Origin: Affinirhizobium straminoryzae
Lineage (GTDB): Bacteria; Pseudomonadota; Alphaproteobacteria; Rhizobiales; Rhizobiaceae
Direction: 5' to 3'
DNA: 64,000 bases
NCBI RefSeq assembly: GCF_007004135.1
Contig: NZ_VJMG01000055.1
Span: forward strand, 1-64,000
The notes under the pieces were generated by a model. The model was given only the letters and a program-made list of their open reading frames with translations, searched no databases and was not told the origin of the DNA. Every line of letters starts with the position of its first letter. The first letter of the stretch is position 1. The translations under genes were made by a program, and so were the position numbers. Below are positions 1 to 8,574 of the stretch, in pieces.

Positions 1-82
1 TGGCAACACCTCCTCCTCCCGGTTGCCGGTCAGTTTCTGAAGCCTGGCGCTCCTCCTCCCGCGCCAGGCTTCTTTCGTTTCA
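1..82 (+). ncRNA. 3' part of an anti-Shine-Dalgarno small RNA (alpha-r14 / cuckoo type)
   Basis: Two hairpins stand side by side. The first pairs 2-7 with 22-27 and shows a CCTCCTCCTCCC loop. The second is a perfect 10-bp stem (41-50 with 61-70) with loop TCCTCCTCCC, followed by the T-rich stretch TCTTTCGTTT, which fits a Rho-independent terminator. Loops carrying CCUCCUCCC, complementary to ribosome binding sites, are the known hallmark of the alphaproteobacterial cuckoo and alpha-r14 RNA families. The 5' end and promoter lie outside the window. The family name is inferred from loop sequence and architecture. Confidence 0.65.
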
Positions 83-337
83 GCCAATCCTTATAAAGCT
101 TGTATTCCAGTCGTTTCAGCGATGGGACGTGCAGTCCGCATGCTCTCTGCGACCATCATGTCGCGTGGGCCGGTCTTGACACCGTACCCCCGCCGACGTT
201 ACCTGAGGCGCATCGATATTTGTTTGACGAGCGGCACGACGCGCTGACGCGCGAGACCTTTCCTGCAAATTCGACATTCCGCGCTCCCTGCATTCGTGCG
301 AGGGGCAAGTCAACGTTGCGAGCGAAAGGACTTCGTA

Positions 338-547
338 ATGGCTACTGGTACTGTAAAGTGGTTCAACGCCACCAAGGGTTTTGGCTTCATCCAGCCGGAT
401 GACGGCGCACAGGACGTTTTCGTCCATATCTCGGCTGTTGAGCGCGCTGGTCTCTCCGGCCTCAAGGACGGCCAGAAGATCGCCTACGAACTGGTCACCG
501 ACAAGCGTTCGGGCCGCGTTTCGGCTGATCACCTCAAGGCAGCCTGA
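338..547 (+). CDS. cspA: cold-shock protein, CspA family
   Basis: A 69-residue single cold-shock domain that binds single-stranded RNA and DNA and acts as an RNA chaperone in the cytoplasm. RNP1 (KGFGFI, residues 13-18) and RNP2 (DVFVH, residues 26-30) are both intact, and the protein has the usual length. The ATG at 338 follows AAAGGA with about 7 nt spacing; the reading frame is open upstream to 296, but that extension has no ribosome binding site. About 255 nt lie between the preceding small RNA and the start, so a long structured leader, usual for cold-shock mRNAs, is possible, but I could not define a promoter. A strong hairpin follows at 582-614. Which paralogue this is cannot be told. 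Confidence 0.93.
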   Translation: MATGTVKWFNATKGFGFIQPDDGAQDVFVHISAVERAGLSGLKDGQKIAYELVTDKRSGRVSADHLKAA

Positions 548-581
548 TCAGGCCTGTCTGACGCATTTTTGCGAGATTTCT

Positions 582-614
582 GAATGGCGCCCTTGCAATC
601 GCGGGGCGCCATTC
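582..614 (+). terminator. probable cspA terminator hairpin
   Basis: A perfect 11-bp stem (582-592 with 604-614, GAATGGCGCCC) with an 11-nt loop lies 35 nt after the cspA stop. The tail (CCATTTCAGG) is only weakly T-rich, so termination may be incomplete. Confidence 0.6.
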
Positions 615-819
615 CCATTTCAGGATCAAGCGGCAAGACGATCGATGTCGGCAGCAGCAGGCTGCACCGTCCATCAGCAAGGGTGAATATCTTTACGGGA
701 TGTTAACCGAAGCGAGCGACGATGAGACATCAGCGATGGCAGACGCCGTCGCGATCGACATGCCAACCCCGTTTCGTGGCTGACCACGGATGTACTGGCA
801 GGACAGAAACGGGAAGGAA

Positions 820-851
820 AGGTCGGGTTGCTCCCGGCCTTTTTGCTTTTT
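820..851 (+). terminator. Rho-independent terminator with no assigned gene
   Basis: The stem pairs 821-827 with 833-839 (one G-T pair), has the 5-nt loop TTGCT, and is followed by TTTTTGCTTTTT. The T-run is on the plus strand, yet no plus-strand gene lies just upstream: cspA ended 270 nt earlier and has its own hairpin. It may therefore end a small RNA starting somewhere in 620-750. It could also work weakly on the minus strand, where A and T runs flank it. Confidence 0.6.
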
Positions 852-902
852 GGGGCTTCCCGTCTGCAGGACAGGCGGGAGGCCCTTTTGCGCTGCTGCG
901 AA

Positions 903-2285
903 TCAGAGCGCGTCCAGAATGCGGATCCAGGAACGGATGCCCTTGTGGAACGAGGTAAGATCGTACTTCTCGTTCGGCGAATGGATGCGGTCATCGATCA
1001 GGCCGTAACCGACCAGCAGCGAATCCATGCCGAGATAGGTCTGGAAGTCGCCGACGATCGGGATCGAGCCGCCCATGCCCACCACCACGGCCGGTTTCGG
1101 CCATTCCTCCGACAGTGCCGATTTCGCCTTGGTCAGCACCGGCGAATCGAAGGCCAGCTGGATGGCGGGGGAGGCGCCGTGTTCGTGGAAGTCGACGCGG
1201 CAATCGGCCGGCAGCTTCGAGCGCACATAGGCGCGGAAGCTCTCGCGGATGCTCGCCGGATCCTGCGTGCCAACCAGGCGGAAGGACACCTTGGCGGAGG
1301 CCTTGGCGGCAATCACCGTCTTGAAGCCTTCGCCGGTATAGCCGCCCCAGATGCCGTTGACTTCGCAGGTCGGGCGGGCCCAGGTCAGCTCCAGCACCGA
1401 GCGGCCCTTTTCGCCTGATGGTTCCGACAGGCCCACCTCGCCGAGGAAGCTTGTGGCATCGCGGCCGAGCGTTGCCCAGCTGGCCTTGATGTTTTCCGGC
1501 GTTTCCTCGACGCCATCGTAGAAGCCGTCCAGCGTCACGCGGCCGGTCTCGTCGCGCAGGCCGGCCAGGATCTCGGCCAGGATGTGGATCGGATTGGCGG
1601 CGGCACCCCCGAACAGGCCGGAATGCAGGTCGCGGTCGGCGGCCGTGATCGTCAGTTCCTCGCCGACCAGCCCGCGCAGGGTGGCGGCGATCGCCGGCGT
1701 TTCGCCGTCCCACATGCTGGTGTCGCAGACCAGCGCATATTCGGCCTTCAGTTCGTCCCGGTTGGCCTCCAGGAAGGGCTTCAGCGAGGGCGAACCGGAT
1801 TCCTCTTCGCCTTCGAACAGGATGGTGATCGTCACCGGCAGCGCGCCGTGGACCTCCTTGTAGGCGCGGCAGGCCTCGACGAAGGTCAAGAGCTGGCCCT
1901 TGTCATCGGAGGTGCCGCGGCCCGTCACCACCTTGCGGCCATTGCCGAGATCCTTGATCTTCGGATCGAAGGGATCGCTTTCCCAGAGTTCGAGCGGATC
2001 GACGGGCTGCACATCGTAATGGCCGTAGAACAGGACGTGCGGGGCATCGGCGCGGCCGGCCGCGTGGTGTGCCACCACCATCGGGTGGCCGGGCGTATCC
2101 CGCACCGAGGCATCAAAGCCCAGTTCCGTCAGCGCTGCGACCAGCCATTCGGCCGCCCTGCGGCATTCGGCCTTGTAGGCGGGATCGGTCGAGATCGAAG
2201 GGATGCGCACGAGGTCGAACAGCCGCTCGAGGCTTGAGGAGAGATTGCTGTCGGCCCGGGCGAGAACGGTGGAAAGATCGGTCAT
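903..2285 (-). CDS. M20 family dipeptidase (zinc metallopeptidase)
   Basis: A 460-residue cytoplasmic M20/ArgE/DapE-type peptidase that hydrolyses dipeptides or related amides with a two-metal centre. The first metal motif GHYDVQP (H89, D91), the bridging aspartates in GRGTSDDKG (about 127-128) and the catalytic glutamates in EGEEESGS (about 158-165) are all present, followed by a lid/dimerization domain and a C-terminal metal-site histidine region (HSPNEKYD). Length is normal for the group. The frame stays open upstream, but the ATG at 2285 begins the conserved region. It lies 50 nt downstream of a MarR gene on the same strand and is probably co-transcribed with it. The exact substrate is unknown. 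Confidence 0.88.
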   Translation of the reverse strand: MTDLSTVLARADSNLSSSLERLFDLVRIPSISTDPAYKAECRRAAEWLVAALTELGFDASVRDTPGHPMVVAHHAAGRADAPHVLFYGHYDVQPVDPLELWESDPFDPKIKDLGNGRKVVTGRGTSDDKGQLLTFVEACRAYKEVHGALPVTITILFEGEEESGSPSLKPFLEANRDELKAEYALVCDTSMWDGETPAIAATLRGLVGEELTITAADRDLHSGLFGGAAANPIHILAEILAGLRDETGRVTLDGFYDGVEETPENIKASWATLGRDATSFLGEVGLSEPSGEKGRSVLELTWARPTCEVNGIWGGYTGEGFKTVIAAKASAKVSFRLVGTQDPASIRESFRAYVRSKLPADCRVDFHEHGASPAIQLAFDSPVLTKAKSALSEEWPKPAVVVGMGGSIPIVGDFQTYLGMDSLLVGYGLIDDRIHSPNEKYDLTSFHKGIRSWIRILDAL

Positions 2286-2335
2286 TGCGAAGACTGCCTT
2301 GCGGGGAATATTGGCGAAGGCCGTCAGGTTAGCGG

Positions 2336-2839
2336 TTATTCCCCCGCGAGGGAACCACCGGTGGCCGCTTTGTCGGCGACCTGGCTTTGCTCGCGCTCCG
2401 GTATCCGATCCATGCGCCGGGCATTGGCAATCGCCATGCGCATGTATTCCAGCAAAAGCTCCCGCTCGAAGCGGCGGAAGCCCGAAAAGACCTCGTCGTC
2501 GGCGCAAGCGGCCGCATCGGTCGCCACCGGTTCCAGCGCCCGCCCCTGCTCGGTCAGCCGCACGATCTGGGCGCGCCGGTCGGCCGGATGCGGGCTGCGC
2601 CGGATCAGCCCGTCGCGTTCCATGCGGGCCAGCGTATTGGCAAGTGTCGCCTGTTCCACCTCCAGCCTGTCCAGCAGTTGCCGCTGCGTGAGGCCGTCTT
2701 CCTGCCACAGGGCAAGCAGCACGGGAAACTGTCCGGGAGAAAAGCCGAGCGCTGTTGCCCGCTTCTGCAGGGCGCGTGAGAGACCCTTGGCCAGCTGCGT
2801 GGCCAGATACAGTGCCGAATCCGAGCGTTCAAAGCCCAT
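2336..2839 (-). CDS. MarR family transcriptional regulator
   Basis: A 167-residue winged-helix regulator of the MarR/SlyA group. The helix-turn-helix and wing run through residues of the type LTQRQLLDRLEVEQATLANT, followed by the typical DRRAQIVRLTEQG wing. Proteins of this family bind as dimers to palindromes near their own promoters and usually respond to small phenolic ligands. I chose the ATG at 2839 because AGAGG lies about 11 nt upstream and the conserved N-terminal helix starts there, although the frame is open to 3133. The dipeptidase gene follows on the same strand and may be its target. The ligand is unknown. Confidence 0.85.
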   Translation of the reverse strand: MGFERSDSALYLATQLAKGLSRALQKRATALGFSPGQFPVLLALWQEDGLTQRQLLDRLEVEQATLANTLARMERDGLIRRSPHPADRRAQIVRLTEQGRALEPVATDAAACADDEVFSGFRRFERELLLEYMRMAIANARRMDRIPEREQSQVADKAATGGSLAGE

Positions 2840-3025
2840 GCCGCCGACAACCTCTCGTCCTGTCTCTGCCGAGACAGCGGGCTGCCGTGCCGCTGAAGAC
2901 GGCCCGGCCGAGCCCGGCACGGGCCTGCGTCTAGAGGGGAGCAGGCGCTTCGCTGCAACCACAGGATAGATAGCACGATATTCTTTGGTGCTTGCCTTGG
3001 CAACCACGCCCTTGTTCGGGTGCCA

Positions 3026-3169
3026 CATGCAAAAACCGCCACGGCCGGAGGGGACGGCCGTGGCGGCGGATGAGAGGACAAAGGCCCGGAGAGGGGGTAA
3101 GGCCTTTGTCCGGTCTGACGCGGCGGGGGACAAGCCTGCAGTCAGACGGCGGCGTGATCAGTGCCGTCT
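3026..3169 (-). ncRNA. candidate trans-acting small RNA next to polA (AbcR-like position)
   Basis: Read on the minus strand there are three successive hairpins: 3147-3141 with 3119-3113 (7 bp), 3111-3101 with 3086-3076 (perfect 11 bp, loop with ACCCCCTCTCC) and 3066-3055 with 3047-3036 (perfect 12 bp, loop TCCCCTC), the last followed by TTTTTGCA, a textbook terminator. No protein gene on this strand could end here. C/U-rich loops suit pairing with ribosome binding sites. In Sinorhizobium the AbcR (SmrC15/16) RNAs are, as I recall, encoded beside polA; identity with them is inferred from position only. A possible promoter is CTTGAA (3204-3199) with 17-nt spacing to CCATTT, which is a poor -10, so the 5' end is a guess. 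Confidence 0.5.
3036..3066 (-). terminator. strong Rho-independent terminator
   Basis: A perfect 12-bp GC-rich stem with a 7-nt loop, followed on the minus strand by TTTTT. It closes the candidate small RNA between the MarR gene and polA. Confidence 0.8.
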
Positions 3170-3395
3170 TCAGGGAAATGGCCGTCACAATGCGGCTTTT
3201 CAAGGGAAGCTCCGATGACGGCCGGGTAACGTTGCGGTGAGCGGCTTTTCCATCCGCAGCCCCTGCCGGTCGGAGGGTTGCACGGTCGGCATCGGTCGGT
3301 GTTGCGGTCTGCCTGATTGGTACAGCCTGCTTTTTTGCCGGGCGCATCGCGCCTGCGCAATGGACCTTTGGCCTGCATCGCGCTATCCATCGCCC

Positions 3396-6389
3396 ATGAA
3401 AAAAGGCGATCACCTCTTCCTCGTAGACGGTTCCGGCTTCATCTTCCGGGCCTTCCACGCGCTTCCCCCGCTGACGCGCAAGAGCGACGGCCTGCCGGTC
3501 GGCGCCGTCTCCGGTTTCTGCAACATGCTGTGGAAGCTGCTCACCAATGCCCGCGATACCAGCGTAGGCGTCACGCCGACGCATTTCGCCGTGATTTTCG
3601 ACTATTCGTCGAAGACGTTCCGCAAGGAACTCTATCCGGACTACAAGGCCAACCGCTCCGCGCCGCCGGAAGAGCTGGTGCCGCAGTTCGGGCTGATCCG
3701 CCAGGCGACGCGGGCCTTCAACCTGCCCTGCATCGAGACCGACGGTTTCGAGGCCGATGACATCATCGCCACCTATGCGCGGGCGGCGGAGGCGATCGGC
3801 GCCGATGTCACCATCATTTCCTCCGACAAGGACCTGATGCAGCTGGTGACGCCGAACGTCCACATGTACGACAGCATGAAGGACAAGCAGATCGGCATCC
3901 CCGACGTCATCGAGAAATGGGGCGTGCCGCCGGAAAAGATGATCGACCTGCAGGCGATGGTCGGCGATTCCGTCGACAACGTGCCGGGCATTCCCGGCAT
4001 CGGTCCGAAGACGGCCGCCCAGCTGCTCGAGGAATTTGGCGATCTCGACACGCTGCTTGCCCGCGCCTCCGAAATCAAGCAGGTCAAGCGTCGCGAAAAT
4101 ATCGTCGCGAATGCCGATCTGGCCCGTCTTTCCCGCCAGCTGGTGGCGCTGCGCACCGATGTCCCGCTCGAGCTTGGCCTCGATGCGCTGGTGCTGGAAA
4201 AGCAGGACGGGCCGAAACTGGTCGCCTTCCTGAAGGCCATGGAATTCGGCAGTCTGACGCGCCGCGTGGCGGACGCCTGCGATTGCGATGCGGGCGCCAT
4301 CGATCCGGCCACCGTCACCGTGGAATGGGGGGCGGAGGCCCGCGGCCCGGATCTCGATCCGGGGGCAGGCGACGCACAGGCTGTCGATCCGGCGCCTTCC
4401 GGTCCAGTCGCCGACGCCCGTCCGTCCGCCTCGGAGAAAGCCGAGGGCGCAAGGGCCGCAGACCTTGCAAGTGCCCGCCATGAAGCCTTCATGGGTAAAC
4501 CCATCGATCGTGCCGGCTATGTGACGATCCGCGATGTCGCGACGCTGAAGAGCTGGGTCGCGGCCGCGCGCGAAACGGGTCTCGTCGCCTTCGACACGGA
4601 AACCACCTCGCTCGATCCGATGCAGGCGGATCTGGTCGGCGTTTCGCTCGCCGTTCAGGACAACGCTGCATCGCCCGCCGCGGGTCCGATCCGTGCCGCC
4701 TATCTGCCGCTCGGCCACAAGGCCGGCGGCGACGACCTGTTCAGCGACGGCGTGAAGCTCGTCGAGGGGCAGGTGCCGATGGCCGAGGCGCTGGCACTCC
4801 TCAAGGATCTGCTGGAAGATCCGTCCGTCCTCAAGGTCGCGCAGAACCTGAAATACGATTATCTCGTCATGAAGCGGCACGGCATCACCATGGTCGGCTT
4901 CGACGACACCATGCTGATCTCCTACGTGCTGGAAGCGGGTGTTGGCGCGCATGGCATGGATACGCTTTCCGAGCGTTGGCTCGGCCACACGCCGATCGCC
5001 TACAAGGACGTGGCCGGCTCCGGAAAATCCGCCGTCACCTTCGATCGGGTCGATATCGACAAGGCGACCGCCTATGCGGCGGAAGATGCCGATGTGACGC
5101 TTCGGCTCTGGCTTGTGCTGAAGCCGCGGCTGGCGGCCGAGGGCTTGACCCGCGTCTACGAGCGTCTCGAGCGGCCGCTGGTGCCGGTGCTGGCCCATAT
5201 GGAAGAGCGTGGCATCACCATCGACCGGCAGATTCTCTCGCGGCTCTCCGGCGAACTGGCGCAGAAGGCGGCAAGCTTCGAGGACGAAATCTACGCGCTT
5301 GCCGGCGAGCGGTTCAACATCGGTTCACCCAAGCAGCTGGGCGATATCCTGTTCGGCAAGATGGGGCTGCCCGGCGGTTCCAAGACCAAGACCGGGCAGT
5401 GGTCCACCTCGGCCCAGGTGCTGGAGGATCTGGCCGCGCAGGGTATAGAGCTGCCGCGCAAGATCGTCGACTGGCGCCAGCTGACCAAGCTGAAGAGCAC
5501 CTATACGGACGCGCTGCCCTCCTATGTGCATCCTGAAACGAAGCGCGTGCACACCAGCTATTCGCTGGCTTCCACCAGCACGGGGCGCCTGTCTTCCTCC
5601 GAGCCGAACCTGCAGAACATTCCGGTGCGCAATGCCGAGGGCCGCAAGATCCGCACGGCCTTCATCGCAACCCCCGGCCACAAGCTCCTCTCGGCCGACT
5701 ACAGCCAGATCGAACTGCGCGTGCTGGCGCATGTTGCGGACATTCCGCAACTGCGTCAGGCGTTTGCCGATGGTATCGACATTCACGCCATGACTGCCTC
5801 GGAAATGTTCGGCGTTCCCGTGGAAGGCATGCCGTCGGAGGTGCGTCGCCGTGCCAAGGCGATCAATTTCGGCATCATCTACGGCATTTCCGCCTTCGGC
5901 CTTGCCAACCAGCTCGGCATCGAACGCTCGGAAGCGGGCGACTACATCAAGAAATATTTCGAGCGCTTCCCGGGCATCCGCGACTACATGGAAAACACCA
6001 AGGCCTTTGCCCGCGAGCACGGCTATGTGGAAACCATCTTCGGGCGGCGCGCGCATTATCCCGAAATCAAGTCCTCCAACCCCTCGGTGCGGGCCTTCAA
6101 CGAGCGCGCGGCGATCAACGCCCCGATCCAGGGATCTGCGGCCGACATCATTCGTCGGGCCATGGTGCAGGTCGAGCCGGCGCTCGCCCGCATGGGTCTT
6201 TCCGAGCGTGTGCGGATGCTGCTGCAGGTGCATGACGAACTGATCTTCGAGGTGGAGGACGAGGCGATCGAGGCGGCGATGCCCGTCATCGTGTCGACCA
6301 TGGAGCATGCCGCCATGCCGGCGCTCTCCATGCGGGTGCCGCTGAAGGTGGATGCGCGTGCGGCCCATAACTGGGACGAAGCCCACTGA
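3396..6389 (+). CDS. polA: DNA polymerase I
   Basis: A 997-residue repair and Okazaki-fragment polymerase of family A. Three domains are visible: a 5'-3' exonuclease (about 1-290, with DGFEADDIIA and the helix-hairpin-helix VPGIPGIGPKTAAQLL), a 3'-5' proofreading exonuclease (about 365-590, with DTET near 399 and the later YAAEDADVTLRLW aspartates), and the polymerase domain (about 600-997) with motif A SADYSQIELR (near 766), motif B RRRAKAINFGIIYG (near 818) and motif C VHDELIFE (near 944). All key acidic residues are present, so proofreading should be active. A linker rich in A, P and D separates the first two domains. Translation probably starts at MKKGDH; the frame is open upstream to 3237. 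Confidence 0.97.
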   Translation: MKKGDHLFLVDGSGFIFRAFHALPPLTRKSDGLPVGAVSGFCNMLWKLLTNARDTSVGVTPTHFAVIFDYSSKTFRKELYPDYKANRSAPPEELVPQFGLIRQATRAFNLPCIETDGFEADDIIATYARAAEAIGADVTIISSDKDLMQLVTPNVHMYDSMKDKQIGIPDVIEKWGVPPEKMIDLQAMVGDSVDNVPGIPGIGPKTAAQLLEEFGDLDTLLARASEIKQVKRRENIVANADLARLSRQLVALRTDVPLELGLDALVLEKQDGPKLVAFLKAMEFGSLTRRVADACDCDAGAIDPATVTVEWGAEARGPDLDPGAGDAQAVDPAPSGPVADARPSASEKAEGARAADLASARHEAFMGKPIDRAGYVTIRDVATLKSWVAAARETGLVAFDTETTSLDPMQADLVGVSLAVQDNAASPAAGPIRAAYLPLGHKAGGDDLFSDGVKLVEGQVPMAEALALLKDLLEDPSVLKVAQNLKYDYLVMKRHGITMVGFDDTMLISYVLEAGVGAHGMDTLSERWLGHTPIAYKDVAGSGKSAVTFDRVDIDKATAYAAEDADVTLRLWLVLKPRLAAEGLTRVYERLERPLVPVLAHMEERGITIDRQILSRLSGELAQKAASFEDEIYALAGERFNIGSPKQLGDILFGKMGLPGGSKTKTGQWSTSAQVLEDLAAQGIELPRKIVDWRQLTKLKSTYTDALPSYVHPETKRVHTSYSLASTSTGRLSSSEPNLQNIPVRNAEGRKIRTAFIATPGHKLLSADYSQIELRVLAHVADIPQLRQAFADGIDIHAMTASEMFGVPVEGMPSEVRRRAKAINFGIIYGISAFGLANQLGIERSEAGDYIKKYFERFPGIRDYMENTKAFAREHGYVETIFGRRAHYPEIKSSNPSVRAFNERAAINAPIQGSAADIIRRAMVQVEPALARMGLSERVRMLLQVHDELIFEVEDEAIEAAMPVIVSTMEHAAMPALSMRVPLKVDARAAHNWDEAH

Positions 6390-6405
6390 GGTTGACGCAT
6401 GACAA

Positions 6406-6425
6406 TGCAGGCCGTTCGGCCTGCA
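6406..6425. terminator. hairpin between convergent polA and the small gene at 6427
   Basis: An 8-bp perfect stem (6406-6413 with 6418-6425) with the stable tetraloop GTTC, sitting between two convergent genes. There is no T-run on either side, so a role in termination or RNA protection is only likely. Confidence 0.4.
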
Positions 6426-6426
6426 C

Positions 6427-6720
6427 TCAGTTCAGGCTGGCGGGATAAAGCGACGAAAGGGCGGTGCCGAGCAGGCTGCGTGCATAGTCCTGTGCCGATT
6501 TCTGGCATTGCTGCGAAAGGCCGAGTTCGTCACAGCGGTGGTCGACCGTCTGCAGGATGAGCTGCATCAGGCTGTTGGCCTGTTCCCTGTCGGCCGTCTC
6601 GGATGTGTCCATCACCATGGCAAGTGCCGACATGGTAACGATTTCCAGGACCACGAGGCGGGCTTCCAGAGCCGTGATCGCTTCATAGGTCGGCATGTCC
6701 CGGATCGTGGATTGCGCCAT
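6427..6720 (-). CDS. conserved hypothetical protein, 97 residues
   Basis: I do not recognise a named family. The protein is alpha-helical in appearance, with no signal peptide or membrane span, two cysteines (HRCDELGLSQQCQ) and a hydrophobic heptad-like stretch near residues 15-40. The ATG at 6720 is well supported by AAAAAGGAG 6 nt upstream; the open frame continues to 6894 but without such a site. It faces polA and lies 106 bp downstream of phnN on the same strand, so it may have its own promoter. Confidence 0.72.
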   Translation of the reverse strand: MAQSTIRDMPTYEAITALEARLVVLEIVTMSALAMVMDTSETADREQANSLMQLILQTVDHRCDELGLSQQCQKSAQDYARSLLGTALSSLYPASLN

Positions 6721-6826
6721 CTGGACTCCTTTTTGGAATGCGTGCCACTCACCGGCCGCTCTTTCTGCCTGCCGCCAGTCTAACGAGGGAATAACCTCTG
6801 TGCCACTCCCGCATTTCAGGGAGCTT

Positions 6827-7435
6827 TCAGGCTTTGTGCAGCGCTTTCGAAAGAATATCCACGAGTTTGCTTCCCGCGCGCGCGATGTCATCACTGTTGT
6901 CGATGGTCACCACACTGTAATCGCCGACGACGGACAGCTGCGCTCGCTCCAGTCTTGCCAGAATATCCTCCCGTGTTTCTCGTCCGCGGACCACAAGACG
7001 CTCGGCCAGGATCTCCGGACGCGCGGTAATATTGATCACCAGCAGGTTCTTGTAGGCCTCCTGGAAGTGCGGCAAAGCGGAGCGGGAACCATTGGCGACC
7101 AGCACCATGCCGGCGGCCAGTTCCGCCTGTGTGCGGCGTGGAATGCCATAGTGGAGGCCGTGCGCCATCCAGGATACGGCAAAGCCGCCCGCCTGTTCCA
7201 TGGCGGCGAAATCCTCGGAGCTGACCCCTTCGTGATCCTCGCCGCCGGCATCGGCGGGCCGGGTAATGAAACGGCGCACGAAGCGAAGGCGCGGCTCGTC
7301 GCGAAAATGAGCCGCCGCAAAGGCCATCAGCGTATCCTTGCCCGCGCCGCTCGGGCCGACGACGACGGCCATGGTGCCGCCTCCAGCGGCATGTTCCGGT
7401 GTGCCGGCTGCGGGTTTCTCCTCTGTACTGCCCAT
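6827..7435 (-). CDS. phnN: ribose 1,5-bisphosphokinase PhnN
   Basis: A 202-residue guanylate-kinase-like enzyme that converts ribose 1,5-bisphosphate and ATP to PRPP, the last step by which the ribose of methylphosphonate breakdown is recovered. The P-loop GPSGAGKDT is at residues 27-35, and the RFITRP and EDHEGVS segments are typical of PhnN. Its ATG at 7435 overlaps the phnM stop by one base (TGATG), which suggests translational coupling; a GTG at 7438 is also possible. Length is close to the family norm. Third gene of the DUF1045-phnM-phnN set. Confidence 0.9.
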   Translation of the reverse strand: MGSTEEKPAAGTPEHAAGGGTMAVVVGPSGAGKDTLMAFAAAHFRDEPRLRFVRRFITRPADAGGEDHEGVSSEDFAAMEQAGGFAVSWMAHGLHYGIPRRTQAELAAGMVLVANGSRSALPHFQEAYKNLLVINITARPEILAERLVVRGRETREDILARLERAQLSVVGDYSVVTIDNSDDIARAGSKLVDILSKALHKA

Positions 7436-8574
7436 CACGCCACCCGTCGTCCTGCACGCCAGACCGAGCGACTGACCGGAACGCCTTCCTGCCGGTGGAC
7501 CCGCACCAGATCGGCGCGCAGGCCGGGTGCAATGCGGCCGCGATCCGTGAGGCCGACCGTCTTGGCAGGGGTCGCGCTCACCATGGCGATTGCCTGCGGC
7601 AGTGACAGCCCTTCAACGGTATCGGCCAGAATGAAAGGCGCGTGCAGGAGGCTCAGCGGCACGTAATCGGAGGAGAGCACGTCGAGCACGCCGAGATCCG
7701 CGAGGTCGCGGGCGGCGATATTGCCGGAATGGGATTTGCCGCGCACCACATTCGGTGCCCCCATCAGCACGCTCATGCCCGCCGCATGCGAGGCGCGCGC
7801 CGCCTCCAGGCTGGTCGGAAACTCTGCCAGCCGCACGCCATGGCCCCTGGCCTCTTCCACATGGGCAAGCGTCGCATCGTCATGGCTCGCGACCGTGATG
7901 CCGCGTTCGGCGCAGCGCGCCGCCAGTTCATCACGGTGCTTGGCCGAATAGCGTTCGGAGGCGTCTTTTCTGACCTTCATGAAGGCCTCGAACGCCTCGT
8001 CCGAGAGGCCGCGCTTCTTCTTGTAGAAGAAGACATATTGCTCCAGCGACTGGAACTGGCGCTGGCCGGGCGCATGGTCCATCAGCGAGGCAAGCCGCAC
8101 GCGGGGATCACCCTCGAAATCGGAAAACTGGTCGATCACGTCGGCGCAGGGCACCTCGCAGCGCAGGTGGATCAGGTGCTCGGCCCTGAGACGCCCGGCC
8201 GCTTCGGCCGCCTCGATCGCATCGGCAAGGCGCCGCATCTCGCCGCGCTCGAAGCCACCATCCTCATCCGAGCCGAGGCGCAGGCAATCGAAGACGGTGG
8301 TGATGCCCGATGTCGCGATCTGTGCATCATGCGCCTGGATGGCGGCTGTCGTATCCCAGCGCACGCCGGGACGGGGCGAATAATGCTGTTCCAGATGGTC
8401 GGTGTGCAGTTCCACCAGGCCTGGAATCAGGAAATCTCCTTCGAGATCCTCGCCGGTCGCAAGCACACCTTCCGAAATATCTGCGATCTGTCCGTCAATG
8501 ATCTGAAGGGCGCCATCGACGATCCTGTCTTCGAGGACGATGCGGGCGTTTTTCAGGATAAGTTCCTGGCTCAT
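7435..8574 (-). CDS. phnM: alpha-D-ribose 1-methylphosphonate 5-triphosphate diphosphatase
   Basis: A 379-residue metal-dependent amidohydrolase that removes pyrophosphate from the triphosphate intermediate of the C-P lyase pathway. The N-terminal metal motif HTDHLEQH lies at residues 57-64, with further histidine and aspartate motifs (ASHDDAT near the middle, SSDYVPLSLL near the C-terminus) as expected for PhnM. Start and stop both overlap neighbours (ATGA with the DUF1045 gene, TGATG with phnN), so the three genes form one transcript. The core C-P lyase genes phnGHIJKL are not in this window. Confidence 0.93.
   Translation of the reverse strand: MSQELILKNARIVLEDRIVDGALQIIDGQIADISEGVLATGEDLEGDFLIPGLVELHTDHLEQHYSPRPGVRWDTTAAIQAHDAQIATSGITTVFDCLRLGSDEDGGFERGEMRRLADAIEAAEAAGRLRAEHLIHLRCEVPCADVIDQFSDFEGDPRVRLASLMDHAPGQRQFQSLEQYVFFYKKKRGLSDEAFEAFMKVRKDASERYSAKHRDELAARCAERGITVASHDDATLAHVEEARGHGVRLAEFPTSLEAARASHAAGMSVLMGAPNVVRGKSHSGNIAARDLADLGVLDVLSSDYVPLSLLHAPFILADTVEGLSLPQAIAMVSATPAKTVGLTDRGRIAPGLRADLVRVHRQEGVPVSRSVWRAGRRVA

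Larger units (their letters stand above)
548..902. other. 355-bp gap between cspA and the dipeptidase gene
   Basis: Contains the cspA hairpin (582-614), the plus-strand terminator (820-851) and a 14-bp stem (853-866 with 872-885, two G-T pairs) with TTTT on its plus-strand side and AAAAAG-type flanks, which probably ends the minus-strand dipeptidase transcript as well. I see no convincing protein gene; the short reading frames here lack ribosome binding sites. The stretch 620-820 is a candidate small-RNA gene only because an orphan terminator closes it. Confidence 0.5.
2840..3395. other. 556-bp gap between the MarR gene and polA
   Basis: Holds the minus-strand small-RNA candidate (3026-3169) and, divergently, the promoters for the MarR gene and polA. 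An 8-bp inverted pair (GGCCGTCA ... TGACGGCC, near 3180-3225) may be a further hairpin. I see no protein gene; the frame upstream of polA is open but lacks a supported start. Confidence 0.5.

Noticed and set aside
4331..4495. Possible frameshift or insertion in polA because of a low-complexity A/P/D-rich stretch
   Set aside because: The frame stays open and all downstream motifs are intact; it is the linker between the two exonuclease domains.
2931..5198. 755-residue open frame on the minus strand
   Set aside because: Lies opposite polA and also runs through the small-RNA terminator; no domain and arginine/histidine-rich composition typical of shadows.
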